Source: Paragyromitra xinjiangensis | Taxonomy: Eukaryota; Ascomycota; Pezizomycetes; Pezizales; Discinaceae | Assembly: GCA_038503065.1 (NCBI GenBank) | Contig: JBCAMK010000007.1 | Span: 1,860,001 to 1,924,000 of the forward strand | Reading direction: 5' to 3' | Length of the DNA stretch: 64,000 nt | Shown here: one piece after another, positions 25,101-36,048 of the stretch | Numbering within the stretch: the stretch's first letter is position 1 | How the letters are laid out: every line of letters starts with the position of its first letter | Notes under the pieces: model-generated | Database searches by the model: none | Told to the model about the DNA's origin: nothing | Seen by the model: only the letters and a program-made list of their open reading frames with translations | Made by a program: the position numbers and the translations under genes

Positions 25101-25827
25101 GTCTGCCTGGGGAGTTAATCCTCTCGTACTCGCCCTAGTTCCTTTAGTTCAAGCGAAAGCTACTTAGATAAAGTTTTAACGCATGTAACTGCAAAGCAAC
25201 TCCTTGTTCTTCTGGCTGTTTGCGGGTTGCTCGGATATCCGGAGGCTCCGGGCACCGAAGAAAAAGTCATAGTCGCTGGGACCCGGTGTGTGCTACTTCC
25301 GTAGTCTGAGGGTGGGCGTGGGTTGGTTGTGGTAGCGGCCCGCCCTTTTTGTGTGTGTAGCGTCAAAGACATCCACACCACCTTGCCTTGCCCTGTATAC
25401 ATGTATGCGAAGAAACGCCCGCTCATTAGACCTGCTAGTACTACCTGAATCTATGGGTTATATGATCATGGAGTTCCCGCCAGCTTTTCTCCCCCTCCCC
25501 CCTTCCTTTACCCCCTTCCATATTCCTTCTTATTGGTCCTACCCCCCATCCTCCTGTATCCTCATCTGTTCTACCCTCCATCTCCACCTACCACCAGCCT
25601 CCTCATTGACCTCACATAAAACTACCATCGTGCCTCCCTTCCCGGAATTGATAGTGATACTACTGTTTTAACCTGTCTTGGGAATCCACTTTATTCCGCA
25701 TAAATTACGGACTATCGAACTTTTTAAATTACCGTTAGCCTTTTACTGCAAGACATTATCCAAGGTGTTTCTCGTGAAGTCCTAGAGCCTCCTCGCCATC
25801 TCACGTTGAGGGCTCTAGGAGTTGGAT
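19109..25827. other. 6.7-kb gene-poor region
   Basis: No gene is supported; the many short open frames on both strands match no family and lack plausible splicing. Notable small features are a CGACC tandem at about 21818-21833, two copies of CGACGGCCGAAA near 21770 and 21970, TACATGTA at 22854 and 25398, and CCCATCCCCTACT at 19838-19850, which is shared with the inverted repeat at 38.3/42.5 kb. The end (about 25480-25620) is C/T-rich and is probably the leader of the next gene. Confidence 0.55.
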
Positions 25828-27510
25828 ATGTCCTTCCTAACCCTCTTCACAGCAGATGCAGCTGCAGCCCACGGTCACGAATTCTCTCGTCCCAACTCAA
25901 CTCCAGTCCCATATACTCTCCAGATGAAGGATCACAGTTCCCAGACACACAGGATGTCGTCGCCAGTTCCAACTACAGTTTATGAAGATTCGAGTTCTCT
26001 GTCACCCCCGAAGAGATTACCACGCTCAAAAACCTCTTATCATTTGGCTCAGCCTCCACCAGGCTCACACCATACTTTCAAGCCTTCTAGATCCCTAGTG
26101 GTTCAGCTACAGAAGTTGTCGAATTTTACTCGACCCTTACCAACTCTCGATGTTCTCCCCGCGTCGGTATTTGCACCACGACTTAGGAGGAAGGTTGGAA
26201 AGTTTTTTAGTAATGCAGTAGGAATGCAGGATTTAGTGTTTTTGGCGAGTGAGGATTTTGGGGATGATGACGATGAGGAGGATGAAGAAAGTTTGAGCTC
26301 AAGGCATGTGGTAGCGTCGGTTTCAGCTGGTTACAAAAAGGTCCAAGGGGAGGAAGGCAAGGGGGTGAAGATCACGATTATACGGCTAGACAACGGGCCA
26401 CAATGGGAAGTCTCACAAAACAATACGGGCGGCTACGAGTTTGTTGCGCAGGAGGACGATGGGAATGTTCTGATGGCTAGGTGGAACCCAAAATGTGCAA
26501 ATCCTAGGCGAAGATCTTACCAAACTCAAAATGGCGACTGTGGAGATGAAGAGAGAAAGTTTCAGTTCAGTCTTGTTAATCCCAACTCGAAAAAGCATCC
26601 TATTTTGGGAAGTATGACGAAGCAGACGATTGAGATTAACGATCATTATCCACTACCATCGATGAGTTCTCCATTGGCTTCTCCAGCTACCACTCCCCCA
26701 CAATCAAGGTCTTGTTCACCCGTGAGCATGAGTCCTTTGGGGGCAGCATTCCAAATGGCAGACGAGAGAGTTATGGTGAAAACGAGTGATCATATGAGGT
26801 CGCTGATTCTTGTTTCTGGGATCTGGGTGGCCTTACGGGAGGGGTTAGTGGCGAGCAGCATGCGTCTGGACGAACCACTATCACCTTGCCCTCTTTCACC
26901 CTCCTCTTCTCTCTTCCCCAACGGCAGACTATCGCCAGCATCCGTTCGACCAGCCATCGCTGGAAGATCGGCATCAGATCCTGCTGGGAAGAACGCATTT
27001 GATGATCAGCCAACTATCCGTCGACCTACCAGGACCAATACTATGATATCTCAGTCCACGACAACCCCGTATCGTCACAGCACTGGCCCCGAGGATTCAG
27101 AACATTTTGCGCCTCCTCGACGAGCAAATTCTCTAGGCATTCCAACCACTCGCCACAGAGCGCACACGACTGGCAGTGTTCGTCGTAGCTTCGGCCGCAA
27201 CTCACCTGTCCCAGAATCATCAAAAACTACCACCAGAGCGAGTACTCCCGAGCCTCCTAAGCCAGCAGCGACAAGACTGCCAGTGCCGACGACACCACCA
27301 ACGGTTGGATGCCTTAATAGGCGGTTTGCAGGACATAGACATACGAATTCCGTGTCGCTGCCGAACAGCCCTGCAAAGCATCGGGAAAAGCAGAAGGAGG
27401 CATCAGTGACGAATCCTGTGGAGGAAGTGAGAAAGAGTGAGAGGGAGAAGAGAAAGTGGGGGAGGCATATCAGAGGGTTGGTGAATATGCTGAAGAGGGC
27501 TACATCGTGA
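25828..27510 (+). CDS. Hypothetical protein, fungal, Ser/Pro-rich
   Basis: I do not recognise this 560-residue single-exon protein. The ATG at 25828 heads a frame that stays open for 1.7 kb, preceded by a C/T-rich leader. Order of features: a Ser/Thr/Pro-rich N terminus to about residue 90; a more ordered block at about 90-270 with LPASVFAPRLRRKVGKFF, an acidic run DDDDEEDEE and an apparent beta-rich segment (QWEVSQNNTGGYEF, VLMARWNP, KFQFSLVNP); a short block near 310-345 (RVMVKTSDHMRSLILVSGIW); a long Ser/Pro/Thr/Arg-rich disordered region; and a basic C-terminal helix KREKRKWGRHIRGLVNMLK-like in character. There are no membrane segments or signal peptide. The ordered block interrupted by disorder suggests a regulatory or scaffold protein, but no function can be assigned. 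Confidence 0.75.
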   Translation: MSFLTLFTADAAAAHGHEFSRPNSTPVPYTLQMKDHSSQTHRMSSPVPTTVYEDSSSLSPPKRLPRSKTSYHLAQPPPGSHHTFKPSRSLVVQLQKLSNFTRPLPTLDVLPASVFAPRLRRKVGKFFSNAVGMQDLVFLASEDFGDDDDEEDEESLSSRHVVASVSAGYKKVQGEEGKGVKITIIRLDNGPQWEVSQNNTGGYEFVAQEDDGNVLMARWNPKCANPRRRSYQTQNGDCGDEERKFQFSLVNPNSKKHPILGSMTKQTIEINDHYPLPSMSSPLASPATTPPQSRSCSPVSMSPLGAAFQMADERVMVKTSDHMRSLILVSGIWVALREGLVASSMRLDEPLSPCPLSPSSSLFPNGRLSPASVRPAIAGRSASDPAGKNAFDDQPTIRRPTRTNTMISQSTTTPYRHSTGPEDSEHFAPPRRANSLGIPTTRHRAHTTGSVRRSFGRNSPVPESSKTTTRASTPEPPKPAATRLPVPTTPPTVGCLNRRFAGHRHTNSVSLPNSPAKHREKQKEASVTNPVEEVRKSEREKRKWGRHIRGLVNMLKRATS

Positions 27511-29228
27511 AGTGGCATTTCTGCGGTGCGCGGGGAGTTGTTTTATATTGATTGGACCGGTTAGTTGAGTACAGCAGCCGCATATACGAAGCAGGACTGT
27601 ACGATGCTGGATGTATATATATGCGACACTTGTTTATTTCCTCATCTCCATTTTCATTCGGCACATCACGATGGTTAGGGGTTTTTACTTATTTGTTTTA
27701 CAAAAAGGAGCGGCGGTTTGGGGTTATTTTTTTCTATTTTTTTATGGGTCTTTTTTCTGTTATCCTCTGGTTTGGGATTTGTGGCGGTGTTTTTCTTTTC
27801 TTTTTTTATACCAGACACAAGGGTCGACCCTTTGGGCGTTTCTTATTCTCCTCTCATCATATCATACCCTTGCGGTGTTTCTTCTTTTTGTTTATGTAGG
27901 ATTGGGGTTTTTATCTTTTTACTTGGAGTTTATTTCCAGATGGACGGTTGGGAGGGATTCAAACTAGACACCCGGCAGCGCCGTTTTGGATGGTTTTCTT
28001 TTGTTGAGATGTGCTGGATTGAAATGGATTCGCACATGAAAACATTGGATTAAGTATCCATTATATTGCATATTTGCTTTTATTTCCTGTTGCCGGGGGT
28101 TGTGAAGAATGCAGTTGACGAGGTGGTACGGTAACACTTTATCCAGGATCTGGTTGGAGCTATCTGGCGAGAGGGAGGGGTGAAAATACAGGGAGGAGGG
28201 GCTGAGGGAAAGGATGGTGGTGGCTTGGCGGGGGAGTGGGATAAGAGGGAAGGAATTACTCGATTGCGAGAAGTTGTGTATATATGTCAGCTCTAGGTAT
28301 AAAGTGCACTTTCAGGTTTGTAAGGGCAGGTGTAGTTATGGTACTTGGTGGAGAGCCCATTGTTTTATCTGTTGCAGTATGTATATGTATTATAGATGGT
28401 CGGGAGAAAGGAAAGAAAAAAAAGGAAAGAAAAAAATATATAAGTTTCTGGACATGTGCTTATCGTACTATAATGATTTCTTGCTTTCACTCGGGTGATA
28501 GGAAGTGGCTTTCCGGTTTATTTTCCCTTTTCTGCGGGAGGTGTGCGTGGCTCGTTTTATTGCTTAAGAGTCATTTCCTTTTCTCGTATTCGTCCTCGTA
28601 TCCGCAGCGTTTCCTGCACGAGTGAGAATATGTGATCCGTTCGCGCTCAGCCTTGCCAAGCCGGGGGTTTGGTTTCCGTGGGTTAGGGATGGGGTCCGTG
28701 GTCGGAGCATCGGAAAGCCGCGTGTCCACGGCGCGGGATTAGAGGGGGGTTAGACGAGGAGAGTAAAGCTGAATATAATCTCTTGGAGAAGAGGGGAATC
28801 CTCGACTTTCTATACTGACATTTACAATTCCCTTACCCCCCCTTGAAGAGTTGTAGGTAACTAGGTAGTTGCTATATTCAATCCGTTGCGTCGGCGGCAC
28901 CTTGCATCTGAATTGAGCCGCAGACGCTTTTCCTTGTTTGGGAGGCTCCTTTCCTCACTCTCTGTCTCCCAGCTCATCATCACCATCGTCACCATCGTCA
29001 CTGCAGTGCAGTGCAGTTGCGAACTCACCCACCTAGGAGCGGGTCTACGATACCAGGAGAAGGAAGGAATTAACAACACACGAATACCAACCCACACGGG
29101 AACCAGCAGGAGTGAAAGAAGAGATAGGGAAACCCCACGCATAAAAAAAAGGAAAAGATTAAAAAAAAAAAAAGCTATATAGTTGGAAAACCCTCCCCCT
29201 TGTGAGTACCGAACGAATAAAAAGGAGA
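27511..29228. other. Intergenic region with T-rich 3' flank and Neo1 promoter
   Basis: The stretch 27600-28060 on the + strand is extremely T-rich, which opens three overlapping hydrophobic reading frames that I take as composition artefacts, not genes. It is probably the 3' untranslated region and flank of the hypothetical gene. From about 28840 to 29228 lies the presumed promoter and leader of the Neo1 gene, with CATCATCACCATCGTCACC-like short repeats near 28975 and an A-rich run near 29143-29175. Confidence 0.55.
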
Positions 29229-32200
29229 ATGTCCACACACGCCCACGCGCGTCTCCCTTCGCCCTCACCATCCACGTCCTCGTCTGACCTCGATCTTGAC
29301 CTCGACCTGGAGGAGCTAGCGGCGCCGAGTGGTCCCCAGAGCGAGTATCGGTCTATCCTCTCGAGTGAGCGGGAGCGTGAGCGGGATCGACAACGGGATA
29401 GTCGGGAGACGAGGGAGAGTGGGGAGAGTGAGAGGATTGCATTACGGAGCTTAAGGATGGGACTAGGGGGACGACGGAATCGAAGAGGTGTGGAGCTTGG
29501 GGAAGATGAAGAGGCTTTGCTGGGGGCACGAGAAGAAGAGAGTGTCGGGGGTGCCCCGCTGTTGAGGAGGTTGAGTAGTCGGTTATCGCTCCGAGGACAG
29601 ACTGCAGAGGATGAACCGACGGTTGCACTCGACTTTAAACCCTCGAAGGAAGCACGGACGATCTTCCTCGGAGCTTCCGCGGCACCGGTGTCGTCTGGGT
29701 TGGGACTGGGGAAGAAGTCGAAGGGTGTGGCGGTTTATCCACCTAATATCATCTCGAATCATCGGTTTACGCCGTTGACGTTTCTTCCGCTTACGCTTTA
29801 TCATGAGTTTAGCTTTTTCTTCAATCTTTATTTTCTGCTCGTGGCGCTCTCGCAGTGTATTCCTGCTCTACGGATCGGGATTCTTAGCTCTTATATCGTC
29901 CCTTTGGTGTTTGTGCTCGCTATCACTCTTGGGAAGGAGGCCCATGATGACATTGCGCGCCGGCGCCGTGATAAGGAGGCTAATAGCGAGCTGTACGAGG
30001 TACTCTCGTTTACGTCTTCGACGGGACCCCCACGGCGGAGAGGGAAGAGTCATGTGCAGGAGGGTAGATTGGAGGATACACACACAGTTATGAAGAAATC
30101 ACGGGATCTAAAGGTTGGAGATATACTGGTATTGAAACGAGACCAAAGGGTTCCGGCAGATGTGGTGATATTGAAGTCGATATCCAACGAGGCGAATACT
30201 ACTGATGAGGAGGCGGCTTCGGGGGAGACGTTCATAAGGACTGATCAACTTGATGGAGAGACGGATTGGAAGTTACGGCTTGCACCGGCTGCTACGCAGG
30301 TGTTGAGACCTGGACAGTTGGCTGGAATTACGGTTACTGCTTCTGCGCCTAGTAAGGAGGTTAATGCGTTTGTTGGATCTTTGTCTTACTCTCCTCCACT
30401 CTCCCCCGTCTCGGAAGAGGACGACCCAGTTGGTTCGTCTTCTAGTCTGCCATCGGCTGCTTTCCACCTCGGTCTCTCGATTGATAACACCGCATGGGCT
30501 AACACCGTCCTCGCCTCGAACTCTACCACACTATCTGCAATAATCTACACCGGCCCCGAAACCCGCGCAGCTCTCTCCACCTCTCGTTCCCGCTCTAAAA
30601 CCGGTCTTCTCGAAAGAGAAATCAACAACCTAACCAAGATCCTCTGCGTACTAACATTCACACTTTCAATCCTCCTCGTTGTGCTCCAAGGCTTCGAACA
30701 CAACCCCAAAACCCCCGGTGACCCCGACAGTACCGAGAAACCACCCGTACCATGGTACTTCCAGATCCTACGCTTCCTGGTCCTCTTCAGCACCATCATC
30801 CCAATCTCACTCAGGGTCAACCTGGATATGGGGAAGAGCGCATACGCATGGTTCATCGAACACGATAAGGGGATCGAAGGGTGCGTCGTGCGTACGTCTA
30901 CTATCCCAGAAGAGCTGGGTCGCGTGGAGTACCTGCTGAGTGATAAGACGGGGACGTTGACGCAGAATGACATGGAGTTAAAGAAGATCCATGTTGGGAC
31001 GGTTAGCTACGCGGGGGAGGCGATGGAGGAGGTAGCGGAGTATATTAGGTCTGGATTCGCGAGTGAGGTGGTGCCGACGATCCTTGTGACGCCGAGTACG
31101 GGTGGTGCGGGGGTAGCTGTGGGTGGGAGGACGAGAAGGGAGATTGGTGGGAGGGTGAGGGATGTGGTGTTGGCGCTTGCGTTGTGTCATAATGTTACGC
31201 CGACGACGGCGACTGAGGAGGGTGCGGGTGAGGCGGTTACGACGTATCAGGCGAGTTCGCCGGATGAGATTGCGATTGTGAGGTGGACGGAGAGTGTGGG
31301 GTTGAGACTGGTCCATCGGGATCGGAATGGGATGAGGTTGGTTAGTGTGGTTACTGGGGAGGTGGTTGTGAGGGTTAGGATTTTGGAGGTGTTTCCGTTT
31401 ACGAGTGAGGGGAAGAGGATGGGGATTGTGGTGCAGTTTGTTACGAATGCGGCGCAGAAGACGGTTGCCCCGGATTTGCTCAGTGGGGAGGAGGACGTGC
31501 GGGATGAGGGGGATATCTGGTTTTATCAGAAGGGAGCGGATACGGTCATGAGTTCTATCGTTCAGGCGAATGATTGGCTGGATGAGGAGTGTGGGAATAT
31601 GGCGCGTGAGGGTCTACGGACGTTGGTTGTGGGGAGGAGGAAGTTGTCGGCGCAGAGGTATGCGGAGTTCTCGGCGGCGTATAAAGCGGCGGGGTTGCAG
31701 TTGAATGGTAGGGATGTGGCGATGGGGAGAGTGGTTGAAGAGTATTTGGAGAGGGATCTGGAGTTGTTGGGTGTTACGGGTGTGGAGGATAAGTTACAGA
31801 AGGATGTGAAGAGTTCGTTGGAGCTATTGAGGAATGCAGGTATTCGGATCTGGATGTTGACTGGGGATAAGGTTGAGACTGCGAGGTGTGTTGCGGTTAG
31901 TGCAAAGTTGGTGGCGAGGGGACAGTATGTGCATACTATTGCAAAGCGTAAGTTCTCTGCTTTCGGGGTTGTGGTGCTAGAGCGAGTGCTGACTCGTGAT
32001 GCATAGTAAAACGGAAGGATCTCGCGTATGACGCTCTGGAATTCCTGCGTAACAAAACAGACTCCTGTCTTCTTATCGATGGCGAATCTCTCGCTCTCTT
32101 TCTCGAATCCTACCAGAATGAGTTCATCTCGCTCGCGGTGCAGCTCCCGGCAGTTATTGCGTGCCGTTGTACCCCAACGCAGAAAGCCGACATTGCCCGT

Positions 32201-33101
32201 CTCATCCGCGCACACACTAAAAAACGTATATGTTGTATCGGCGATGGTGGCAACGATGTCTCCATGATCCAGGCCGCGGACGTCGGTGTTGGCATTGTAG
32301 GGAAGGAAGGACGACAGGCTAGTTTGGCTGCTGATTTCTCGGTAGAGCAGTTTTGCCATTTGACGAAGTTGCTAGTATGGCATGGACGGAACAGCTATAA
32401 GCGGAGTGCGAAGCTGGCGCAGTTTGTGATGCATCGTGGGTTGGTGATATCGGTTTGTCAGACTATGTTCAGTATCGCGAGTCACTTCGAGCCGAATGCG
32501 TTGTATCAGGGGTGGTTGCTGGTTGGGTATGCGAGTATATATACTATGGCGCCGGTGTTTAGTTTGGTGCTGGACCGCGATGTGGATGAGAGATTGGCGA
32601 ACCTGTATCCGGAGCTGTATAAGGAGTTGACGGAAGGGCGGAGTTTGAGTTACCGTACGTTCTTCGTGTGGGTGCTTGTCTCGATCTACCAAGGCGGTGT
32701 GATACAGGGTCTTTCGCAGATTCTGGTGGGCGTGGATGACGAGCACTTTAAGAAGATGGTGAGCGTGAGTTTTACGGTGTTGGTGCTGAACGAGCTGATT
32801 ATGGTGGCTTTGGAAATTACGACCTGGTATGTTTTCCTTTATGGGTTTCCCTTTTGAGTGTGGTGGTGCTGATAGTGTTAGGCATGCTTGGATGATTTTC
32901 GCGGAGCTGGGGACGGGGGTGTTGTTCTTTGCGTCGATTCCGTTGTTGGGTGATTATTTTGATCTGCATTATGTTATTACTCCGGCGTTTGTGTGGCGGG
33001 TAGCTGTCATCTCAGCTATCTCGTTGATTCCGCCGTGGGTTGCAAAGGCGGTTAGGAGGAAGTTGAAGCCGCCAAGTTATGCGAAGGTGCAGGGTATTTA
33101 G
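29229..33101 (+). CDS. NEO1: P4-type ATPase, phospholipid flippase of the Neo1/ATP9 group
   Basis: P4-ATPases flip phospholipids from the lumenal to the cytosolic leaflet; Neo1 acts alone, without a Cdc50 subunit, in Golgi and endosome membranes. Three exons (29229-31947, 32007-32826, 32882-33101) give 1,252 residues, near the Neo1 length. Visible motifs in order: a low-complexity acidic N terminus; the first membrane pair from FTPLTFLPLTLYHEFSFFF; the actuator motif DQLDGETDWKLR; PISLRVNLDM in the fourth membrane segment; SDKTGTLTQNDME with the phosphorylated Asp at residue 572; YQASSPDEIAIVRW; WMLTGDKVETA; and GDGGNDVSMIQAADVGVGI. The C-terminal membrane segments end in VAKAVRRKLKPPSYAKV. 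ATG at 29229 is the first Met in a frame that is open slightly upstream. Codon third-base preference changes in blocks along the gene: C-ending at about 30440-30860, G/T-ending at about 30900-31900 and after 32340. Confidence 0.94.
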
Positions 33102-34242
33102 TTGGGTTGGGGTATGGTGGGGGGTAGATTACCATTGCGGAGGGGGGGTTTATATTTGCTTTTTTGCTGTATGGGCTTGGGCGTTTGTGTTTTATGTTTA
33201 ATGTTGTTGCTACATGTGCTGTTTTGTTATGATTAGGAATGGGTAGATGTGGGTGGTAATGATCGTAGAACAGTGTTGCTGGGAGTGGCTAGATGAATGT
33301 AGGGATAGGTGGAAGTTGTGGCTGGGGTTGCTGTGTACTACGTATTGGGCTTGAAGAAGTTTCTATTTATTTTGGTGCTTGGGTTCTTAGGGTGGGCTAG
33401 GGTGGTAGTGTTCTTGGGGTAGGGTTGGGGGACGAGTGAGATATTGTGGCCTGATTGGGGCTTAGGCATTTTCTAGAGAGCCTGGTAACAAATGTAATCT
33501 TGTTGGCTGAAGTAGGAGTTTGTAAACTGTTTTACTAGGGAGATGGGTTGGCCATTATGTGAGGGCATTATAGGTAGAGTACGTTATGTGGGGGTGTATG
33601 GGTTTGTGGTATTGATGAAGGCAGGGTTAGGGTAGCTATGTAGATCTGGATCCTTATCAGGGTAATTATTAGTGGCTAGGATTGCTCTATTCAACCGACT
33701 ACAATTAGCTGGGATGGGTGTAGATAGCAGAGTAAGAGGAAAGGAAAGACCGTTGCAGCTATTCGGAAATATGGATTGGTTGGCCTGAAGTTTGACTACA
33801 TGTATGCTTTAGGGGGGGAGGGGTGACGTAGGAGTAGGGAGTTTAAGAAATGGGTCATTAAGGTGGCGAGGGTGGCGAGAGGTGGCGAGAGATAATGACT
33901 AGAATTTATGGGTCAGGGCCTGTTTTTGAGATGTCATCATCAGGCAGCTGCATGTAATAGCTCGTGCTGTTTGAAGCTGGCAATTCGGTGCAGAGGGTTT
34001 TTTCAAATCGCGTTTTCATTGATTTCTGAGTGCAAGGATATCACATGCAACAAAAGCTATGGCGTGAACAAAATCCAAATTCGGTGTAGTGAGAACTTTT
34101 TGAAATTAAACTGCAAGGGATGGTCTAACTTATACCTTATTCTTGACATCGAGCATTTAAAATTTTACTCTTACAAAGTTGATACCTTAATTCATAGTTT
34201 TTAATGCCCATATATCTATTCAACCGCGTTAGGACCAACTCA
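33102..34242. other. Intergenic region between convergent genes
   Basis: This is the shared 3' flank of Neo1 (+) and the BCS1-like gene (-). The first 300-500 bases are strongly G-rich on the + strand, continuing the G/T bias of the Neo1 3' half past the stop codon. Three tandem GGTGGCGAG units lie at 33862-33890 and a TACATGTA palindrome at 33797. No gene is seen. Confidence 0.6.
33861..33890 (+). repeat. Short tandem repeat, GGTGGCGAG x3
   Basis: Three adjacent copies of GGTGGCGAG, the last two followed by A, form a 30-bp microsatellite in the intergenic DNA downstream of the Neo1 gene. It is small and probably a slippage product. Confidence 0.7.
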
Positions 34243-35933
34243 TCATGAAGAATTGATGCTGGCCTTTAATTCCGGCTTCGCCTCTCTTCCTGCTAACTTC
34301 CGCTCAACCCAGGATGGTGCTATCGACAGCGCAGCACGTGGGTTCTTCTTATGGAGCAACAACAATCCCTGGATCTCTGCCGGCGTAAAACGCCCCTCGG
34401 GTACTAAATCCGAGAACTCACGAGCAAGCTCCAAGATTTCCTTTCGAGCAGGAAAATCGGCAGGCATGTAGAGAGTACTTATATCGTCCTCAGTGACGTC
34501 GTAAAGATTCTCAAATAACTCTGCAATCACCGACTTCGATGCGAATGAAAATGCAATCTGGAGGTCCACACGGCCTGGACGGATTAGAGCTTCGTCGAGC
34601 CTTTCTCGGTGGTTTGTTGTCATGACCAAGATGCGGCCTTCTTTTGCCGCGGCACCGTCTATTGCGTTGATAAGGCCGGAGAAACTGACTTTACTTTTCA
34701 CGGGGGTAAAATTATAAGGGTTGAATGGTGCCATGGGGTGGTTCATGCCGTTTGTCTCTGGTTCAGAGCTTTTCTGCTCCTCACCGCGTTTTACGCCTGA
34801 GGCGTCGACGTCTTCTAGTAATACGATGCAGCTTTTCGGTAGCAAGGCGAATAGTGAGCCGAGGTTGTCGTCGTTTAGGTTTTGTGCGTTGAGACTAAGG
34901 GAGTATACTTCTAGGTTGAAGTGACCTGCTAGTGCCATACTGAGACTAGTCTTCCCGGTTCCTATAAAAGAAGATACTTGTTAGCATTTACTCTTTGTGT
35001 TGGATGATTTGGTGTTAAATTACCTGGTGGTCCATAAAGCAGATAGCCTCGGCGATAAGGCAATCCTCTATTTGCGTACCATTTTGCTGTTGCTGGTAGC
35101 AGATATTCTTCTATATCTTCAACTACTTTCTCCTTTTGGTCCTCCTCCAAGATGACAGTAGAAATTGGACGGTTGGGTCGTGATGTGCAACGATCCCACC
35201 GATTCCCATGAGGCCCTACGACACCCTGATATACCACTGTCTTACCGTGGTCCCGCTTGTTCGACCGAAGAATAACCTCGTCCAAAACAGCCTTTAACAC
35301 TGACGGCGAGCGTCCGTAGTATTTTAGCTGGACCGCCTCTCGTAATGGTTGTCCTTGCATAACGACAGGGTCATGAATCACTTCCCGTGATATCCTTATA
35401 GTGTGGCCATTATGACGAAAATGATACAAAGCTCCAGGAGTCGGGTTGTACACCACTTGCGATGTTTGCCGCCCAGCATAGATTGGAGGTGGTGGACTGT
35501 ATGGTGAACCGTACTGATCTACGTGATTCTCCTGGTCGGAAAATTCCAGTTGTTTTCTCGCATCGCAGGCACGTGCCGTGCTGATATCGGCTGCTCTCTC
35601 CTCTCGCAGCCACGAAAATAAATCATGGAAAAGGGTATCTTCCGAGGTTATGCGGACAGAGCAACAGTAGTACGTGTCGAGAAGCATGTACATGTTCCGT
35701 GCAATAAGGTTCCATACTGTCCAGAAAGCAGTCGCAATCATCATCCAGGTCGTCACCGTGCCTAGATCAATGTTGTATCTTTGGAATTGGCTTTGTATGG
35801 AGTCGTATCCTGGGAGCTTTTCCGCAACCATAGCTCCTACACCGAGGGCGCCGATTATACCTTGCGAGCCAAGTCCCTGCAGGCTGGCGAGAGGGTTACT
35901 GAATCCGGGATTGCCATAGTCGAGCGCCATCAT
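34243..35933 (-). CDS. BCS1-like AAA ATPase
   Basis: BCS1-family AAA ATPases are membrane-anchored chaperones. Yeast Bcs1 inserts the Rieske protein into mitochondrial complex III, but fungi carry many paralogues of unknown role. Minus-strand exons 35933-35024 and 34961-34243 join inside the Walker A motif to give 542 residues. The N terminus has one membrane segment (TTWMMIATAFWTVWNLIA), then the BCS1 N-terminal domain with TVILEEDQKEKVVEDIEEYL, YANRGLPYRRGYLLYGPPG, Walker A GPPGTGKT (residues 301-308, completed across the splice), SLNDDNL-like SLNAQNLNDDNL, Walker B CIVLLEDVDA, and MTTNHRERLDEALIRPGRVD (sensor and Arg finger). An insert rich in Pro/Ser follows Walker B. There are two Met codons at the start (35933, 35930). 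A GTAAGT/CACAG pair at 36048/35946 suggests an intron in the 5' leader. The divergent loops suggest a paralogue rather than the orthologue of Bcs1 itself. Confidence 0.9.
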
Positions 35934-35945
35934 TCGAGGTAGAGC

Positions 35946-36048
35946 CTGTGATGGGAATCTGTTAGATTAACCGTGTGTATAGATGGCGTTGTTCTAATGG
36001 CAAGGGTAAGGGGTTTGAACGATTGGCTGGGGGATATTTGTGACTTAC
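35946..36048 (-). other. Putative intron in the 5' leader of the BCS1-like gene
   Basis: A strong donor (GTAAGT at 36048) and acceptor (CATCACAG ending at 35946) lie just before the start codon on the minus strand, spanning 103 nt. This suggests a spliced untranslated leader. It is inferred from splice consensus only. Confidence 0.4.

Noticed and set aside
27552..28053. Three overlapping hydrophobic frames resembling membrane proteins
   Set aside because: The DNA is extremely T-rich, which makes any frame rich in Phe, Leu and Val. There is no start context, no family resemblance, and the position fits a 3' flank.
33102..33440. Possible extra coding exons in the G-rich DNA after Neo1
   Set aside because: The Neo1 C terminus is complete at 33101, and the frames beyond lack splice signals and family resemblance. 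The G-richness is part of the strand skew.
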